Positions 1-10,001 of a stretch of DNA of 64,000 nt are shown here, piece by piece. The DNA is taken from positions 1-64,000 of the forward strand of contig JAAWQX010000002.1 in assembly GCA_022800755.1 (NCBI GenBank). The letters run 5' to 3'. The notes beneath the pieces were generated by a model that was not told the origin of the DNA, made no database searches, and saw only the letters and a list, made by a program, of their open reading frames with translations. The DNA comes from Oscillospiraceae bacterium. GTDB taxonomy: Bacteria > Bacillota > Clostridia > Oscillospirales > Oscillospiraceae. The first letter of the stretch is position 1; the number at the start of each line of letters is the position of its first letter. Position numbers and translations under genes: made by a program.

Positions 1-63
1 CACACTGTGAAAAATCCTTTGTTTTCAAGGCTTTTGGAGGATTTTATTGAAAACCCACGGTGA
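1..63 (+). CDS. Possible 3' end of an upstream gene
   Basis: The first 60 bases read open in frame 1 and end in TGA at 61-63; the short peptide (ending LLEDFIENPR) has protein-like composition. Another frame is also open until 50, so the assignment is weak. The upstream part lies outside the window and no family can be named. Confidence 0.3.
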   Translation, partial: HTVKNPLFSRLLEDFIENPR

Positions 64-116
64 GCAATAGACGCTCATAAAATCGTGGTATTCAAATACG
101 GATTTGTCATTTCGTA

Positions 117-145
117 TTGAAAGGAAGACAAAATTGGTGTATAAT
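117..145 (+). promoter_or_regulatory. Sigma-A type promoter for ybaK
   Basis: TTGAAA (117-122), a 17-base spacer and TATAAT (140-145) lie 30 bases before the ybaK start, which is preceded by the ribosome site AGGAGG. Confidence 0.8.
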
Positions 146-174
146 ATCACGGAAATTTTAGGAGGCCGACCCAA

Positions 175-657
175 ATGGCAGAGCAAAAAACCAACGTAAT
201 GCGTGTATTGGAACAAAGGAAAATCCCATACACTGCCCATATGTATCCCCATGGAGACAGCCCTGTGGATGGTGCCACAGTAGCCCAATTGATTGGCAAA
301 GCGCCGGAACAGGTGTTCAAGACGCTGGTCACAATGAGTGCCGGAAAAACGCCGTATGTATTTGTGATCCCTGCACTGGAAGAATTAGATTTGAAAAAAG
401 CGGCGAAAGCGGTGGGGGAAAAATCCATTGCGATGCTGCATTTGAATGAATTGCTTCCATTGACCGGCTATGTACGCGGCGGATGTTCTCCCATCGGTAT
501 GAAAAAACAGTTCAGAACGACGATAGATGATTCCTGCCTAAGGCATCAGACCATTGTCGTCAGTGCGGGAAAAATCGGGTATCAAGTAGAACTTGCCCCG
601 GCGGATTTGCTCGCTCTGGTTCGCGGACAGACCACAGATATCACAGTTGAGGTGTAA
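175..657 (+). CDS. ybaK: Cys-tRNA(Pro)/Cys-tRNA(Cys) deacylase, YbaK/EbsC family
   Basis: This 160-residue protein covers the whole YbaK/ProX editing fold, with the family's VFKTLV segment near residues 44-49 and the [11 protein letters not shown] loop near 98-108, where the conserved glycine and serine residues of the substrate pocket sit. Members hydrolyse cysteine wrongly attached to tRNA(Pro) in trans to prolyl-tRNA synthetase, acting in the cytoplasm. The ATG at 175 follows AGGAGG at good spacing and a consensus promoter. uvrA begins just after the stop codon, so the two are probably co-transcribed. Function is assigned from the family; substrate preference is not proven here. Confidence 0.93.
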   Translation: MAEQKTNVMRVLEQRKIPYTAHMYPHGDSPVDGATVAQLIGKAPEQVFKTLVTMSAGKTPYVFVIPALEELDLKKAAKAVGEKSIAMLHLNELLPLTGYVRGGCSPIGMKKQFRTTIDDSCLRHQTIVVSAGKIGYQVELAPADLLALVRGQTTDITVEV

Positions 658-658
658 T

Positions 659-3490
659 ATGCGAGATACGATTTACATCAAAGGCGCAAAAACCAATAAT
701 CTGAAAAATATCGATATTGAGATTCCCAGAGACAAACTGGTGGTTATGACGGGCCTGTCCGGTTCCGGAAAGTCCAGCCTTGCGTTCGACACCATCTATG
801 CGGAGGGTCAGCGCCGCTACGTGGAGAGCCTGTCCTCTTACGCCCGGATGTTTTTGGGCCAGATGGACAAGCCTGACGTGGAATCTATAGAGGGCCTGTC
901 TCCGGCGATCTCCATCGATCAGAAAACGACGTCTAACAACCCCCGGTCCACCGTGGGCACCGCAACGGAGATTTATGACTACCTCCGTTTGCTGTGGGCA
1001 AATGTCGGCACGCCTCATTGCCCGAAATGCGGAAAGGAGATCAAACAGCAAACGATCGACCAGATCGTAGACCAGATACAAACGCTGCCCAACGGAACAA
1101 AAATCCAGATATTAGCGCCCATCATTCGCGGACGCAAGGGCGAACACGCCAAAGTATTTGAAGACGCCAGAAAATCCGGGTATGTCCGCTGCCGGGCGGA
1201 TGGAAACCTTTACGATTTGTCCGAAGAGATCAAGCTGGAAAAGAACAAAAAACACAATATTGAGATCATGATCGACCGTCTGGTCATCAAAGACGATATG
1301 ACCAGGCGTTTGACGGATTCTATTGAGACCGTATCGAATCTTTCCGGCGGCATTATAATTGTCAATCTTGTGGAAGAAGACCGTGACCTGACTTTTTCTC
1401 AAAACTATGCCTGCGAAACTTGTGGAATATCTATTGAAGAACTGATCCCCCGTATGTTTTCTTTTAACAATCCGTATGGCGCGTGCCCGACCTGTACGGG
1501 TCTGGGCGTCCAAATGCGGGTCGACCCGGATACCATCATGCCGGATAAGAATTTATCCATCATGGAAGGCGGCATCATAGCCTCCGGCTGGGGCACCATC
1601 AAAGATGACACCGTGGCGAAGATGTACTTTGACGCGCTGGCGAAGCGCTATCATTTTAAACTCACCACGCCCCTCAAAGACCTGCCGGATGAGATCATCG
1701 ATATCATTCTCTACGGCACAAAGGGCGAAAAGCTGGAACTGAAATATAACCGCGGCAGCGGCTACGGGGTTTTGAAACAGCCGTTTGAAGGGATTGTCAA
1801 CAACCTGGAACGCCGTTACCGGGAGACCCAAAGCCCCGCCATGAAGCAGACCATCGAGGAATACATGTCCGAATATCCCTGCCCGGACTGCAAAGGCCGC
1901 CGCTTGCGGCCTGAAGCGCTGGCTGTGACGGTGGGCGATAAAAGCATTTCCGAGTTTTGCGACCTGCCTATCGGGAAAGCTGTGGGCTTTGTCAATGACC
2001 TGGTCCTCACCGGACAGGACGCGATCATCGCGGAACGCATCCTGAAAGAGATTCGGGAACGGCTTGGATTTTTAGACAATGTGGGCTTAAATTACCTCAC
2101 ATTGTCCCGTAGTGCGGCAAGCCTGTCCGGCGGCGAGAGCCAGCGGATTCGTTTGGCAACCCAGATCGGTTCATCCCTGACGGGGGTTTTGTATATCCTG
2201 GACGAGCCCAGCATTGGGCTGCACCAGCGGGACAATGAAAAACTACTGGCGGCTATGAAAGACCTGCGGGACCTGGGAAACACGCTCATTGTAGTAGAGC
2301 ATGATGAAGATACCATGCGGGCGGCGGACTATATCATCGACATCGGTCCGGGTGCCGGTGCCCACGGTGGGGAAGTGGTCGCCTGCGGCAGCGTGGAGGA
2401 CCTTTGCGCGTGCGAACGGTCTGTTACCGGGCAGTATTTGTCCGGAAAACGCACCATTCCGGTCCCGAAAGAGCGCCGCCCCGGGAATGGATACGCTATT
2501 CGCGTGGAACATGCCACGGAAAACAATTTGAAAGATGTAACAGTCGAGTTTCCCATGGGCAAGCTGATTTGCGTTACTGGCGTGTCCGGCAGCGGAAAAT
2601 CCAGCCTTGTGGAAGAGGTGCTGTACAAAACGCTGGCCGCAAAGCTGAACCGGGCCAAAACGCGTCCGGGAAAATGCGAGGGGATTACTGGCCTGGAACA
2701 CGCGGACAAGGTCATTGCCATTGACCAAAGCCCCATCGGGCGTTCCCCCCGCTCCAATCCGGCGACTTATACAGGATTGTTCACCAACATTCGCGACCTG
2801 TTCGCCCAGACCCAGGACGCAAAACTCCGGGGCTACGGACAGGGGCGGTTCAGTTTTAACGTCCGCGGCGGACGCTGTGAAGCCTGCGCCGGTGACGGTT
2901 TGCTGAAAATTGAAATGCACTTTCTGCCGGACGTCTACGTCCCCTGCGAGGTTTGCAAGGGCAAACGGTATAACCGTGAGACGCTGGAAGTGAAATATAA
3001 GGGAAAGAACATTTCCGATGTACTGGATATGACCGTAGAAGAAGCGCTGGAATTTTTTGAAAATCTGCCGAAGATCAAAGAAAAATTGCAGACGTTGAAC
3101 GAAGTGGGTCTAAGCTATATCAAGCTGGGGCAGCCGTCCACGACCCTGTCCGGCGGCGAGGCGCAGCGGGTGAAGCTGGCCACGGAACTGTCGAAACGCT
3201 CCACCGGGAAGACCATTTACGTTTTGGACGAACCGACTACCGGTCTGCATGTGGCGGACGTCCATAAGCTGGTGCAAGTCCTGAACGCCTTGACCGACGC
3301 CGGCAATACAGTCATCGTCATTGAACACAATCTGGACGTTATCAAGGTTGCGGACTGGATCATCGATTTGGGGCCCGAAGGCGGGGACGGCGGCGGTGAG
3401 ATCGTATTTGAAGGCACGCCGGAAGACTGCGTAAAATGCGCCCGCAGCTTTACTGGGCAGTTTTTAGCGCCGGTTTTGAACAGAGGCTGA
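659..3490 (+). CDS. uvrA: Excinuclease ABC subunit A
   Basis: UvrA recognises DNA damage for nucleotide excision repair, as a dimer handing lesions to UvrB. The 943-residue product has the full UvrA layout: first Walker [10 protein letters not shown] (residues 32-40), a CPKC zinc site, a second CETC...CPTC zinc module, ABC signature LSGGESQRI, then a second ATPase half with GVSGSGKSS, a third CEAC...CEVC zinc module and LSGGEAQRV. The start is set at ATG 659, where [10 protein letters not shown] matches normal UvrA N termini; an in-frame upstream start at 593 would add 22 residues inside ybaK. uvrB and uvrC are not in the window. Confidence 0.97.
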   Translation: MRDTIYIKGAKTNNLKNIDIEIPRDKLVVMTGLSGSGKSSLAFDTIYAEGQRRYVESLSSYARMFLGQMDKPDVESIEGLSPAISIDQKTTSNNPRSTVGTATEIYDYLRLLWANVGTPHCPKCGKEIKQQTIDQIVDQIQTLPNGTKIQILAPIIRGRKGEHAKVFEDARKSGYVRCRADGNLYDLSEEIKLEKNKKHNIEIMIDRLVIKDDMTRRLTDSIETVSNLSGGIIIVNLVEEDRDLTFSQNYACETCGISIEELIPRMFSFNNPYGACPTCTGLGVQMRVDPDTIMPDKNLSIMEGGIIASGWGTIKDDTVAKMYFDALAKRYHFKLTTPLKDLPDEIIDIILYGTKGEKLELKYNRGSGYGVLKQPFEGIVNNLERRYRETQSPAMKQTIEEYMSEYPCPDCKGRRLRPEALAVTVGDKSISEFCDLPIGKAVGFVNDLVLTGQDAIIAERILKEIRERLGFLDNVGLNYLTLSRSAASLSGGESQRIRLATQIGSSLTGVLYILDEPSIGLHQRDNEKLLAAMKDLRDLGNTLIVVEHDEDTMRAADYIIDIGPGAGAHGGEVVACGSVEDLCACERSVTGQYLSGKRTIPVPKERRPGNGYAIRVEHATENNLKDVTVEFPMGKLICVTGVSGSGKSSLVEEVLYKTLAAKLNRAKTRPGKCEGITGLEHADKVIAIDQSPIGRSPRSNPATYTGLFTNIRDLFAQTQDAKLRGYGQGRFSFNVRGGRCEACAGDGLLKIEMHFLPDVYVPCEVCKGKRYNRETLEVKYKGKNISDVLDMTVEEALEFFENLPKIKEKLQTLNEVGLSYIKLGQPSTTLSGGEAQRVKLATELSKRSTGKTIYVLDEPTTGLHVADVHKLVQVLNALTDAGNTVIVIEHNLDVIKVADWIIDLGPEGGDGGGEIVFEGTPEDCVKCARSFTGQFLAPVLNRG

Positions 3491-3538
3491 GCACCAAAGC
3501 GCGAAAAACGGCATAGGATACCTCGAGGAGGGATCGCT

Positions 3539-3895
3539 ATGTTATTCGATATCGTCTGCGCATTTGTGATCGCTGGGACGCTGGTGTTGTTCGTGTGGCT
3601 GCTGCGGGGAATGCTGCTGATGCCCCTGGTCAGGGGCAAGCATACAAAAATCACCGTAGTGGTAAAGGTACAGGGGTTTGAACCCTGTTTAGAACAGACC
3701 ATTTCGGGGCTTAACTGGCTGAGCTCCAACGGAACGCTGCCCGGAAACGTGGTGATCGTGGATGACGGCATGGATACGGAAACGCGTACGGTGGCCGAAC
3801 ACTTAGCCCGGCAGAAAAGCGGCGTCTGCTTTCAGAGAAAGGATGTGCCCTTGTGGGAGAAGAACGAGGAACAGCAGAATTACAGGGAACCATAG
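3539..3895 (+). CDS. Small membrane-anchored protein, function unknown
   Basis: The product has 118 residues. Residues 1-30 form one hydrophobic membrane segment, followed by a basic stretch and a cytoplasmic part containing TKITVVVKVQG and NVVIVDDGMD, which resemble the first strands and acidic turn of a GT-A glycosyltransferase fold; the protein is much too short to be a working transferase. A strong GAGGAGGGA ribosome site precedes ATG 3539. Its 3' end overlaps the recD2 start by 43 bases in another frame, suggesting translational coupling. I do not recognise a named family. Confidence 0.7.
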   Translation: MLFDIVCAFVIAGTLVLFVWLLRGMLLMPLVRGKHTKITVVVKVQGFEPCLEQTISGLNWLSSNGTLPGNVVIVDDGMDTETRTVAEHLARQKSGVCFQRKDVPLWEKNEEQQNYREP

Positions 3896-6081
3896 AGTCT
3901 GTCATCTACCGCAGTGATGACAGCGGTTATGCTGTTCTCCGCGTGGATACCGGGGAAGAGGAACTGGCCACTGTGGTGGGCTGCATCCCCTGTGCGTCCC
4001 CGGGCGAGAGCCTGTACGCGGTCGGAAACTGGGTCGTCCACGCCGCCCACGGCCGGCAGTTCAAAGCGGAGAGCTGTTCCCGTCGCCTGCCGGACACGGC
4101 AGAGAGCATTTACGATTATCTCTGCTCCGGCTGTATCAAGGGCATCGGCCCGGCGACCGCGGCGCTGATTGTAAACAAATTCAGCGCCAACAGCCTGAAC
4201 ATTATTGAAAACTACCCGGAACGCATCGCGGAAATCAAAGGTATCAGCCTGCAAAAGGCCAATGAAATGTCCGCGGCGTTTCGCCGGGATCATACTGTCC
4301 GCAGGCTTTCGGAGCTCATGTGCAGGTTCGGCATTTCGCCGATCTATGCCCTGCGGATATACAAATACCACGGTGCCGACGCTTATGAGGCGCTGTGTGA
4401 GGACCCCTACATATTGGCGAGCGAAGCCATCGGCGGCAATTTTTTTGACGCGGATAAACTCGCGGTAGAACTGGGCTTTGATGGGGACGGATTTTCCCGT
4501 ATTTCTGCTGCGATCACATTTGAACTGCAGCATAATACCACAAACGGGCATTGCTTTATTCCCCGTGGAAAGCTGATTGCGGCGACCGCGCAGTTGATCT
4601 CTCTGGCGGAAGAAGAGGTCGCGTCTGCGCTGGATACGATGCTGGATGACGGCATCATCGTCAGCGAGGCCATCGGCGGGGTAGACGCGTGCTATCTGCG
4701 AAGCCTCTATGAAGCGGAGACTTTTACGGCCCAGACTTTGTTCAACATGGTAGGCACCAGCTTTTCGGACGCGCAGAATGTTGCGCTTGTCATCAAATCT
4801 ATCGAAACGCAAACCGGCCTGACCTACGCGCCGCTGCAGCGTCAGGCCATTGCCTTAGCTGCGGAACACCGAGTCCTTGCCATTACCGGCGGCCCCGGCA
4901 CCGGGAAGACCACCTGCGTCAAGGCGATCATCGCGCTGTTTGAAAACATGGGGTTGGATGTAACGCTTACAGCGCCCACCGGGCGTGCAGCAAAGCGCCT
5001 GACTGAGATTTCCGGGCAGGATGCCCAGACCATTCACCGTATGCTGGGGGCTACGATTTCCGAGGACGGGGAACGGGTTATTTTTAAAAAGAATATGGTC
5101 CATCCCCTGGAATGTGATGCGGTCATTGTTGACGAATGTTCCATGGTGGATATCACCCTCATGAAAGCCCTGTTGGATGCCCTGCGCCCAAGCTGCCGGC
5201 TCATCATGGTAGGGGATGCCGACCAGCTGCCCTCTGTTGGCCCGGGGAAAGTCTTCGAAGATGTGATCGCCAGCGATGTGATCCCGGCGGTGCGTTTGAC
5301 GGATATCTTTCGGCAGGATGAAGACAGCAAGATCGTCCGTTTTGCCCACATGATTAATCAAGGACAACACCCGGACCTGCGGGAAAACGCCGGAGACTTT
5401 TTCCTCATGCGCCGCAAGGATGCTCTATCTTCCGCGGACACCATCGTGGATGTTTTTTCCCGCCGGCTACCGGAAAAAATGGGATATCCCATGCAGGACA
5501 TCCAGGTCCTGTCCGCCACCAGAAACGGCGAAATGGGCACGTACGCGCTGAACCGGCGCTTGCAGCAGGCGGCCAATCCGCCCCAGGAGGACAAGCGGGA
5601 AAAGCGCTTTGGCGACTTGGTCTTCCGGGAGGGAGACAAAGTCATGCAGATCCGCAACAACTATGATCTGCTCTGGCATAAAGCGGGCAGCGCGGACGTG
5701 AGCGCCGGTATATACAACGGCGATATTGGATATATTAGGCAGATAGATGAGCAGGCGGGCCTGATGGAAGTGGACTTTGACGGACGTATCGCGATGTATA
5801 CCTTTGACCTTCTCAACGAATTGGAGCACGCCTGGGCCATCACTGTGCATAAATCCCAGGGCAGCGAATACCCGGCCGTCATTTTGGCCCTTGGAGGCTG
5901 TTCTCCCAAACTGCTGACCCGCGGCGTGCTGTACACGGCAGTCTCCCGGGCGAAAAAGCTGCTGGTATGCGTGGGCAATGAGGAAGCCGCTTACCGCATG
6001 ATCGACAATTATGTCCGTTCCAGAAGATACAGCGGATTGCGGCTGCGGCTGGTGGAACTGTCAGGCGGTGGTCCCGAATGA
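3853..6081 (+). CDS. recD2: ATP-dependent RecD-like DNA helicase (RecD2)
   Basis: RecD2 is a 5'-3' superfamily 1B DNA helicase that works without RecBC in Gram-positive bacteria. The 742 residues show an N-terminal OB-like region, helix-hairpin-helix repeats (GIGPATAALI near 98), Walker A GGPGTGKTT near 346, the VDECSMVD Walker B, GDADQLPSVGPG (motif III) and the C-terminal motif VHKSQGSEYP (motif V/VI region). The start codon is GTG at 3853, giving the expected ELQGTIESVIY N terminus. The stop overlaps the ATG of the comF-like gene by four bases, so they form one operon. Confidence 0.95.
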   Translation: MGEERGTAELQGTIESVIYRSDDSGYAVLRVDTGEEELATVVGCIPCASPGESLYAVGNWVVHAAHGRQFKAESCSRRLPDTAESIYDYLCSGCIKGIGPATAALIVNKFSANSLNIIENYPERIAEIKGISLQKANEMSAAFRRDHTVRRLSELMCRFGISPIYALRIYKYHGADAYEALCEDPYILASEAIGGNFFDADKLAVELGFDGDGFSRISAAITFELQHNTTNGHCFIPRGKLIAATAQLISLAEEEVASALDTMLDDGIIVSEAIGGVDACYLRSLYEAETFTAQTLFNMVGTSFSDAQNVALVIKSIETQTGLTYAPLQRQAIALAAEHRVLAITGGPGTGKTTCVKAIIALFENMGLDVTLTAPTGRAAKRLTEISGQDAQTIHRMLGATISEDGERVIFKKNMVHPLECDAVIVDECSMVDITLMKALLDALRPSCRLIMVGDADQLPSVGPGKVFEDVIASDVIPAVRLTDIFRQDEDSKIVRFAHMINQGQHPDLRENAGDFFLMRRKDALSSADTIVDVFSRRLPEKMGYPMQDIQVLSATRNGEMGTYALNRRLQQAANPPQEDKREKRFGDLVFREGDKVMQIRNNYDLLWHKAGSADVSAGIYNGDIGYIRQIDEQAGLMEVDFDGRIAMYTFDLLNELEHAWAITVHKSQGSEYPAVILALGGCSPKLLTRGVLYTAVSRAKKLLVCVGNEEAAYRMIDNYVRSRRYSGLRLRLVELSGGGPE

Positions 6082-6734
6082 AGCTGATTTCCAAGCTTTT
6101 AGACCTGCTTTATCCTGCAAAATGCGCCTTTTGCGGGGCATTGATCGAGAAAGAAACGGGCGGAATCTGTGAAAAATGCGGAAAAAATTTGCCTTTTACA
6201 AAAAATGGGGGCAAACAGCGCGGAAATTTCTTTACAGCGTGCCTGTCTCCGTTGTATTATGAAAGGGAAGTCCGGGATGCGCTGCTGCGATATAAGTTTC
6301 AGCAAAGGTCTGCTTACTGCGAAGCCTTCGGTGTTTTACTAGCGGACTGCGTTGCGGAATTTCTAGATGCGGAGGTAGATCTGGTCTCCTGGGTCCCCTT
6401 GAGCCGGAAGCGGCTGAAAAAACGGGGCTATGACCAAGCACAGCTTCTATCGCAGGCGGTTGCCTGGGAATTGGACTTGCCTTGTGTTCCAGTCTTGGAG
6501 AAGACTGTCCATACACAGCAGCAGTCCAAAACGGGTTCAGCTGAGAAGCGGCGGGCGAATATTTCCGGCGCTTACCGGGTGTTGCCTGGTGCGGAGGTGT
6601 CCGGTAAAACGGTGCTGCTGATTGATGACATCGTGACCACAGGTGCTACCTTTTCCGAATGCGCCAGAATGCTTTGTATGGCTGGCGCCAACCGGGTCTT
6701 CTGCGCGGCACTGGCAAGAAAACGTGATGATTAA
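6078..6734 (+). CDS. ComF family phosphoribosyltransferase-like protein
   Basis: The 218-residue protein has a four-cysteine zinc knuckle at the N terminus (CAFC near 14 and CEKC near 29) and a C-terminal phosphoribosyltransferase fold with the PRPP loop VLLIDDIVTTGAT near 178-190, the standard ComF layout. ComF proteins support uptake or processing of single-stranded DNA in naturally competent bacteria; many Clostridia keep the gene without clear competence. It overlaps recD2 by four bases (ATGA), consistent with a DNA-metabolism operon. Whether this strain is competent cannot be told from the window. Confidence 0.9.
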   Translation: MKLISKLLDLLYPAKCAFCGALIEKETGGICEKCGKNLPFTKNGGKQRGNFFTACLSPLYYEREVRDALLRYKFQQRSAYCEAFGVLLADCVAEFLDAEVDLVSWVPLSRKRLKKRGYDQAQLLSQAVAWELDLPCVPVLEKTVHTQQQSKTGSAEKRRANISGAYRVLPGAEVSGKTVLLIDDIVTTGATFSECARMLCMAGANRVFCAALARKRDD

Positions 6735-6751
6735 ATTTTGAGGTGAAAGTA

Positions 6752-7783
6752 ATGCTCATATTTGAAAGAGATATCGCCATCGATGTGGGGACCTCCACAA
6801 CGCTGATCTATGCCCAGGGCAAAGGCATCGTACTGCGGGAACCGACAGTTGTGGCGGTGGACAAGCACACCGGGCAGCTATTGAAAGTCGGTCAGGAAGC
6901 GCAGAAAATGCTGGGCAGGACGCCCGCGAATATCGTGGCGATTCATCCCATCCGCAATGGCGTCATTTCTGACTATGATATGACAGTGGCTATGCTCACG
7001 GAATTTGTGAAGAAAGTCACGTCTTTCAGCCTGTTCAAGCCCAGAATGCTCGTTGCGGTTCCGGGCAGCATTACCGGCGTAGAAGAACGGGCCATGATTG
7101 ACGCCATCGTGGAAGCGGGCGCCAGAAAGGCCTATCTGTCAGAATCCAGCTTGGCTACGGTCGTGGGCACCGGCGTGGATATCTCCAAACCCGATGGCCG
7201 CTTGGTCATTGACATCGGCAGTGGGAAAACGGATGTGGCAGTCATTTCCCTGAACGGGGTGGTGGAAAGCCGTTCCGTCAAGACGGCCGGCTATGCCTTT
7301 GATGAGGCCATTGTGCGCTACATAAGAAGCAAGCACAATGTGGTCATCGGTATGCGCACGGCGGAAGAGGTCAAGCGCAGCATCGGCGGCATCGTCCCCA
7401 GGGAGGACGACCCCATTGAGGAACTCAAGGGCCGCTGTCTGGCTACCGGTATGCCCAAGACTGTGACCATCACGTCAAAGGAACTGGCCGAAGTGCTGGT
7501 AGAACCGACCAAAAAGGTCCTGGAAGCCGTACACGCGGTCTTGGAACGCACCCCCCCGGAACTTGTAGGGGATATCGGCCGCAACGGCATCATCATGTCC
7601 GGCGGCGGTAGCCTGCTGTATGGTCTGGACCGCATCGTGTCACGGGATACGGGGATTCCGGCGATCGTAGTGGATGATGCCCTGTCCTGCACGGCCTATG
7701 GTGCGGGCAAGATGCTGTCCAATCTGGACAACATGGAAGATGGAATGATTAACATTGCCCGCAAGCGGCAATTGAAAGGATAA
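6752..7783 (+). CDS. mreB: Rod-shape actin homologue MreB/Mbl
   Basis: This 343-residue bacterial actin has IDVGTSTTLIY (phosphate 1 loop), VIDIGSGKTDVAVI (phosphate 2) and IMSGGGSLLYGL (adenosine motif). MreB/Mbl filaments guide lateral cell-wall synthesis under the membrane. ATG 6752 is chosen because AGGTGAAAG sits just upstream and MLIFERDIAIDVGT matches family N termini; a GTG at 6743 would overlap the ribosome site. No mreC or mreD follows, so this may be a stand-alone Mbl-type copy. The DUF1015 gene begins 3 bases after the stop. Confidence 0.93.
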   Translation: MLIFERDIAIDVGTSTTLIYAQGKGIVLREPTVVAVDKHTGQLLKVGQEAQKMLGRTPANIVAIHPIRNGVISDYDMTVAMLTEFVKKVTSFSLFKPRMLVAVPGSITGVEERAMIDAIVEAGARKAYLSESSLATVVGTGVDISKPDGRLVIDIGSGKTDVAVISLNGVVESRSVKTAGYAFDEAIVRYIRSKHNVVIGMRTAEEVKRSIGGIVPREDDPIEELKGRCLATGMPKTVTITSKELAEVLVEPTKKVLEAVHAVLERTPPELVGDIGRNGIIMSGGGSLLYGLDRIVSRDTGIPAIVVDDALSCTAYGAGKMLSNLDNMEDGMINIARKRQLKG

Positions 7784-7786
7784 GCC

Positions 7787-9034
7787 ATGCAGAGAAAAAA
7801 ACTTTTCCGCCCGGCAGAGATTCTCCTGCCCAGAAACTGCGATATGAGCCTGTGGAGCACTGTGGCCTGCGACCAGTTTTCTTCTGACCGGGGATATTGG
7901 GATGCAGTCGCGGCGAAAACAGCGAATGTACCGTCTACTATGCACCTAATGCTCCCGGAAGCCTATTTGCAGAGTGTTGACCAGCAGGCGCAGGGAGAAA
8001 AAATCAACAGTACCATGGCGGAATATCTATCCACGGGTGTGTTTGCACTGTTGGAAAGCAGCTATGTATTTGTGAAACGCACCCTGCCGGACGGAACCGT
8101 TCGCCGGGGGCTTGTTGGCGTGCTGGATCTGGAAGGCTATGATTATTCCGAAGGCTCACAAACGCCGATCCGCGCCACAGAACATACGGTAGAAAGCCGG
8201 CTGCCGCCCCGGGTCGCCATTCGCAAGCAGGCGCTACTGGAAATGCCGCATATCATGGTGTTTATAGACGACCCGTCCGATTCCGTGATGACCTGTGCGG
8301 AACAGTCCGCAGGAGCGGAATTGTATGATTTTGAACTGATGTGCGGCGGCGGACATATCCGCGGCGCTCAAATATCCGGCGGAAATGCCGGAACTGTCAC
8401 GCAATTGCTGGATCATTTGGCGGATGACGCCGTTTTACAGGAAAAATACGGCCGTTGCGAAGGCGCGATCGTGTATGCCATGGGGGATGGGAACCATAGC
8501 TTGGCCGCGGCCAAAAAATGCTGGGAGGAGATTCGGGAAACCCTGTCTCCGGCAGACCGGGAAAACCATCCCGCGCGGTTCGCGTTGGTAGAACTGGTAA
8601 ATATCCACGACCCAGGTGTTACGTTCCACCCGATTCACCGCACAGTTTTCCATATCGACCCGGAAGCCTTCGCGGCGCATGCACGCACGGAATTGTTCAG
8701 TCCGGATGGGACTGCTGTTAAGATCGTGTTTGGCGGAAAAGAAGAGACTGCCTTTGTCCAGGCGGCAAGCATCGGTCAGGTGATTGAGCGTGTGGACCGC
8801 TTCTGCCAGGAATATGCAAAAGCCCACGATGGGGAAGTGGACTATATCCACGGCGACGCGGAAGCAGTTTCATACGGAACCCAGCCGGATGCTGCCAGCA
8901 TCCTTCTGCCGGGCATGGAAAAAGGCGAGTTGTTCACATCTGTGATGAATACTGGTGTATTCTGCAAAAAAAGCTTTTCCATTGGGGAAGCGGCGGAGAA
9001 ACGCTACTATCTGGAATGCAGAAAGATTAAATAA
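7787..9034 (+). CDS. DUF1015 family protein
   Basis: The 415-residue protein matches the DUF1015 family throughout: FRPAEILLP and a VACDQFSSD segment at the N terminus and the conserved AMGDGNHSLAAAK motif near residue 226, whose histidine and acidic residues suggest a catalytic or ligand site. The biochemical role of the family is not established; homologues often lie near serine or phosphonate metabolism genes, which are not seen here. It follows mreB almost without a gap and is closed by a terminator at 9044-9076. Confidence 0.88.
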   Translation: MQRKKLFRPAEILLPRNCDMSLWSTVACDQFSSDRGYWDAVAAKTANVPSTMHLMLPEAYLQSVDQQAQGEKINSTMAEYLSTGVFALLESSYVFVKRTLPDGTVRRGLVGVLDLEGYDYSEGSQTPIRATEHTVESRLPPRVAIRKQALLEMPHIMVFIDDPSDSVMTCAEQSAGAELYDFELMCGGGHIRGAQISGGNAGTVTQLLDHLADDAVLQEKYGRCEGAIVYAMGDGNHSLAAAKKCWEEIRETLSPADRENHPARFALVELVNIHDPGVTFHPIHRTVFHIDPEAFAAHARTELFSPDGTAVKIVFGGKEETAFVQAASIGQVIERVDRFCQEYAKAHDGEVDYIHGDAEAVSYGTQPDAASILLPGMEKGELFTSVMNTGVFCKKSFSIGEAAEKRYYLECRKIK

Positions 9035-9043
9035 GCAAAAGCC

Positions 9044-9076
9044 AAAACGGCGCACTGTTCCGGTGCGCCGTTTTTT
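9044..9076 (+). terminator. Rho-independent terminator after the DUF1015 gene
   Basis: A GC-rich hairpin (CGGCGCAC paired with GTGCGCCG) is followed by six T. The T tract runs directly into the -35 box of the spoIIIAA promoter. Confidence 0.85.
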
Positions 9077-9104
9077 CATATCTGTTATCCTATGGACATA
9101 CACT
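9076..9104 (+). promoter_or_regulatory. Sigma-E type sporulation promoter for spoIIIAA
   Basis: TCATATC (9076-9082), a 14-base spacer and CATACACT (9097-9104) fit the Bacillus sigma-E consensus (KMATATT, 14, CATACAnT) at all but one position. It ends about 18 bases before ATG 9123, so the leader would be very short. spoIIIA genes are mother-cell sigma-E targets in Bacillus and Clostridia. Confidence 0.8.
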
Positions 9105-9122
9105 CCACCATGGGGGTGCGCT

Positions 9123-10001
9123 ATGGACAGCCTATATCATGCGGCGGCATTGTTCCCGCCGGACATATTTCAAACGCTCAAAACGCTTCCCGTCGGATTT
9201 CAAGAGAAGATAGAGGAACTTCGGGTGACACGAGACAAGCCCCTGTCCGTCAAAACGAATGAGGGCGAACGCCTACTGTGCCAGAACCGGCCAATCACAG
9301 CCCGGGATATCGACCACATCGTACTCAGTGCCACCGGCGGATCGTATCACTCCGCCGCCGAGACCATAAAGCAGGGTTATATCACAGTCAAAGGCGGCAG
9401 CCGCATCGGGTTGTGCGGCGAGGGCGCGATGCGCGGCGGACAAAATGAGACCCTACGCTATATTTCCTCACTGTGCATTCGTATCCCGAGACCCGCTTTG
9501 GGCTGTGCGGATACAATTTTCCCGACGCTTTGCGCCGATCAATTTCTAAATACGCTTATCATCTCGCCGCCGGGGATGGGAAAAACCACGCTCCTGCGGG
9601 AATTGGTCCGAAAATTGTCCGCATCGGGATATCGTGTTTCCCTTGCTGATGAGCGGGGGGAACTGGCATCCATGTATCAGGGAGTTCCCCAATTTGACTT
9701 GGGCCCCCGTACTGACGTTATTTCCAATGTCACCAAATGCCAGGCGGCGATCATGATGATCCGTTCCATGGCACCCGACATCCTTGCGATGGACGAGATT
9801 ACAGCCACAGCGGACCTACCGGCGATTTTGGAAGCCGCCGGCTGCGGTGTGAGCCTTCTGGCTACGGTCCATGGAAGCGGCGCGAGTGATTTAAAACAAA
9901 AGAAAATGTTTCGGGAATTGTTCTCATACGATATTTTTCAAAAGGCTGTGTGCATTGAACTCCAACGGGGAAGGAGAGTTTATACAGTGATGGACCTGTG
10001 A
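9123..10001 (+). CDS. spoIIIAA: Stage III sporulation protein AA (ATPase)
   Basis: SpoIIIAA is the cytoplasmic secretion-type ATPase of the SpoIIIA-SpoIIQ channel, which feeds the engulfed forespore from the mother cell. The 292 residues contain the family's N-terminal region and an ATPase core with Walker A SPPGMGKTTLL and a LADERGEL segment, followed by MAPDILAMDEI (Walker B). ATG 9123 fits the sigma-E promoter and GGGGGTG ribosome site; an upstream in-frame start at 8955 would lie inside the DUF1015 gene. It overlaps spoIIIAB by four bases. Confidence 0.95.
   Translation: MDSLYHAAALFPPDIFQTLKTLPVGFQEKIEELRVTRDKPLSVKTNEGERLLCQNRPITARDIDHIVLSATGGSYHSAAETIKQGYITVKGGSRIGLCGEGAMRGGQNETLRYISSLCIRIPRPALGCADTIFPTLCADQFLNTLIISPPGMGKTTLLRELVRKLSASGYRVSLADERGELASMYQGVPQFDLGPRTDVISNVTKCQAAIMMIRSMAPDILAMDEITATADLPAILEAAGCGVSLLATVHGSGASDLKQKKMFRELFSYDIFQKAVCIELQRGRRVYTVMDL

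Noticed and set aside
45..96. Hairpin near the left edge (CCACG/CGTGG outside TGAGC/GCTCA)
   Set aside because: Interrupted stem without a T tract; too weak to call a terminator or regulatory RNA.
3880..4812. Minus-strand open frame of 310 codons inside recD2
   Set aside because: Shadow of the recD2 coding frame; no ribosome site, no recognisable motif.
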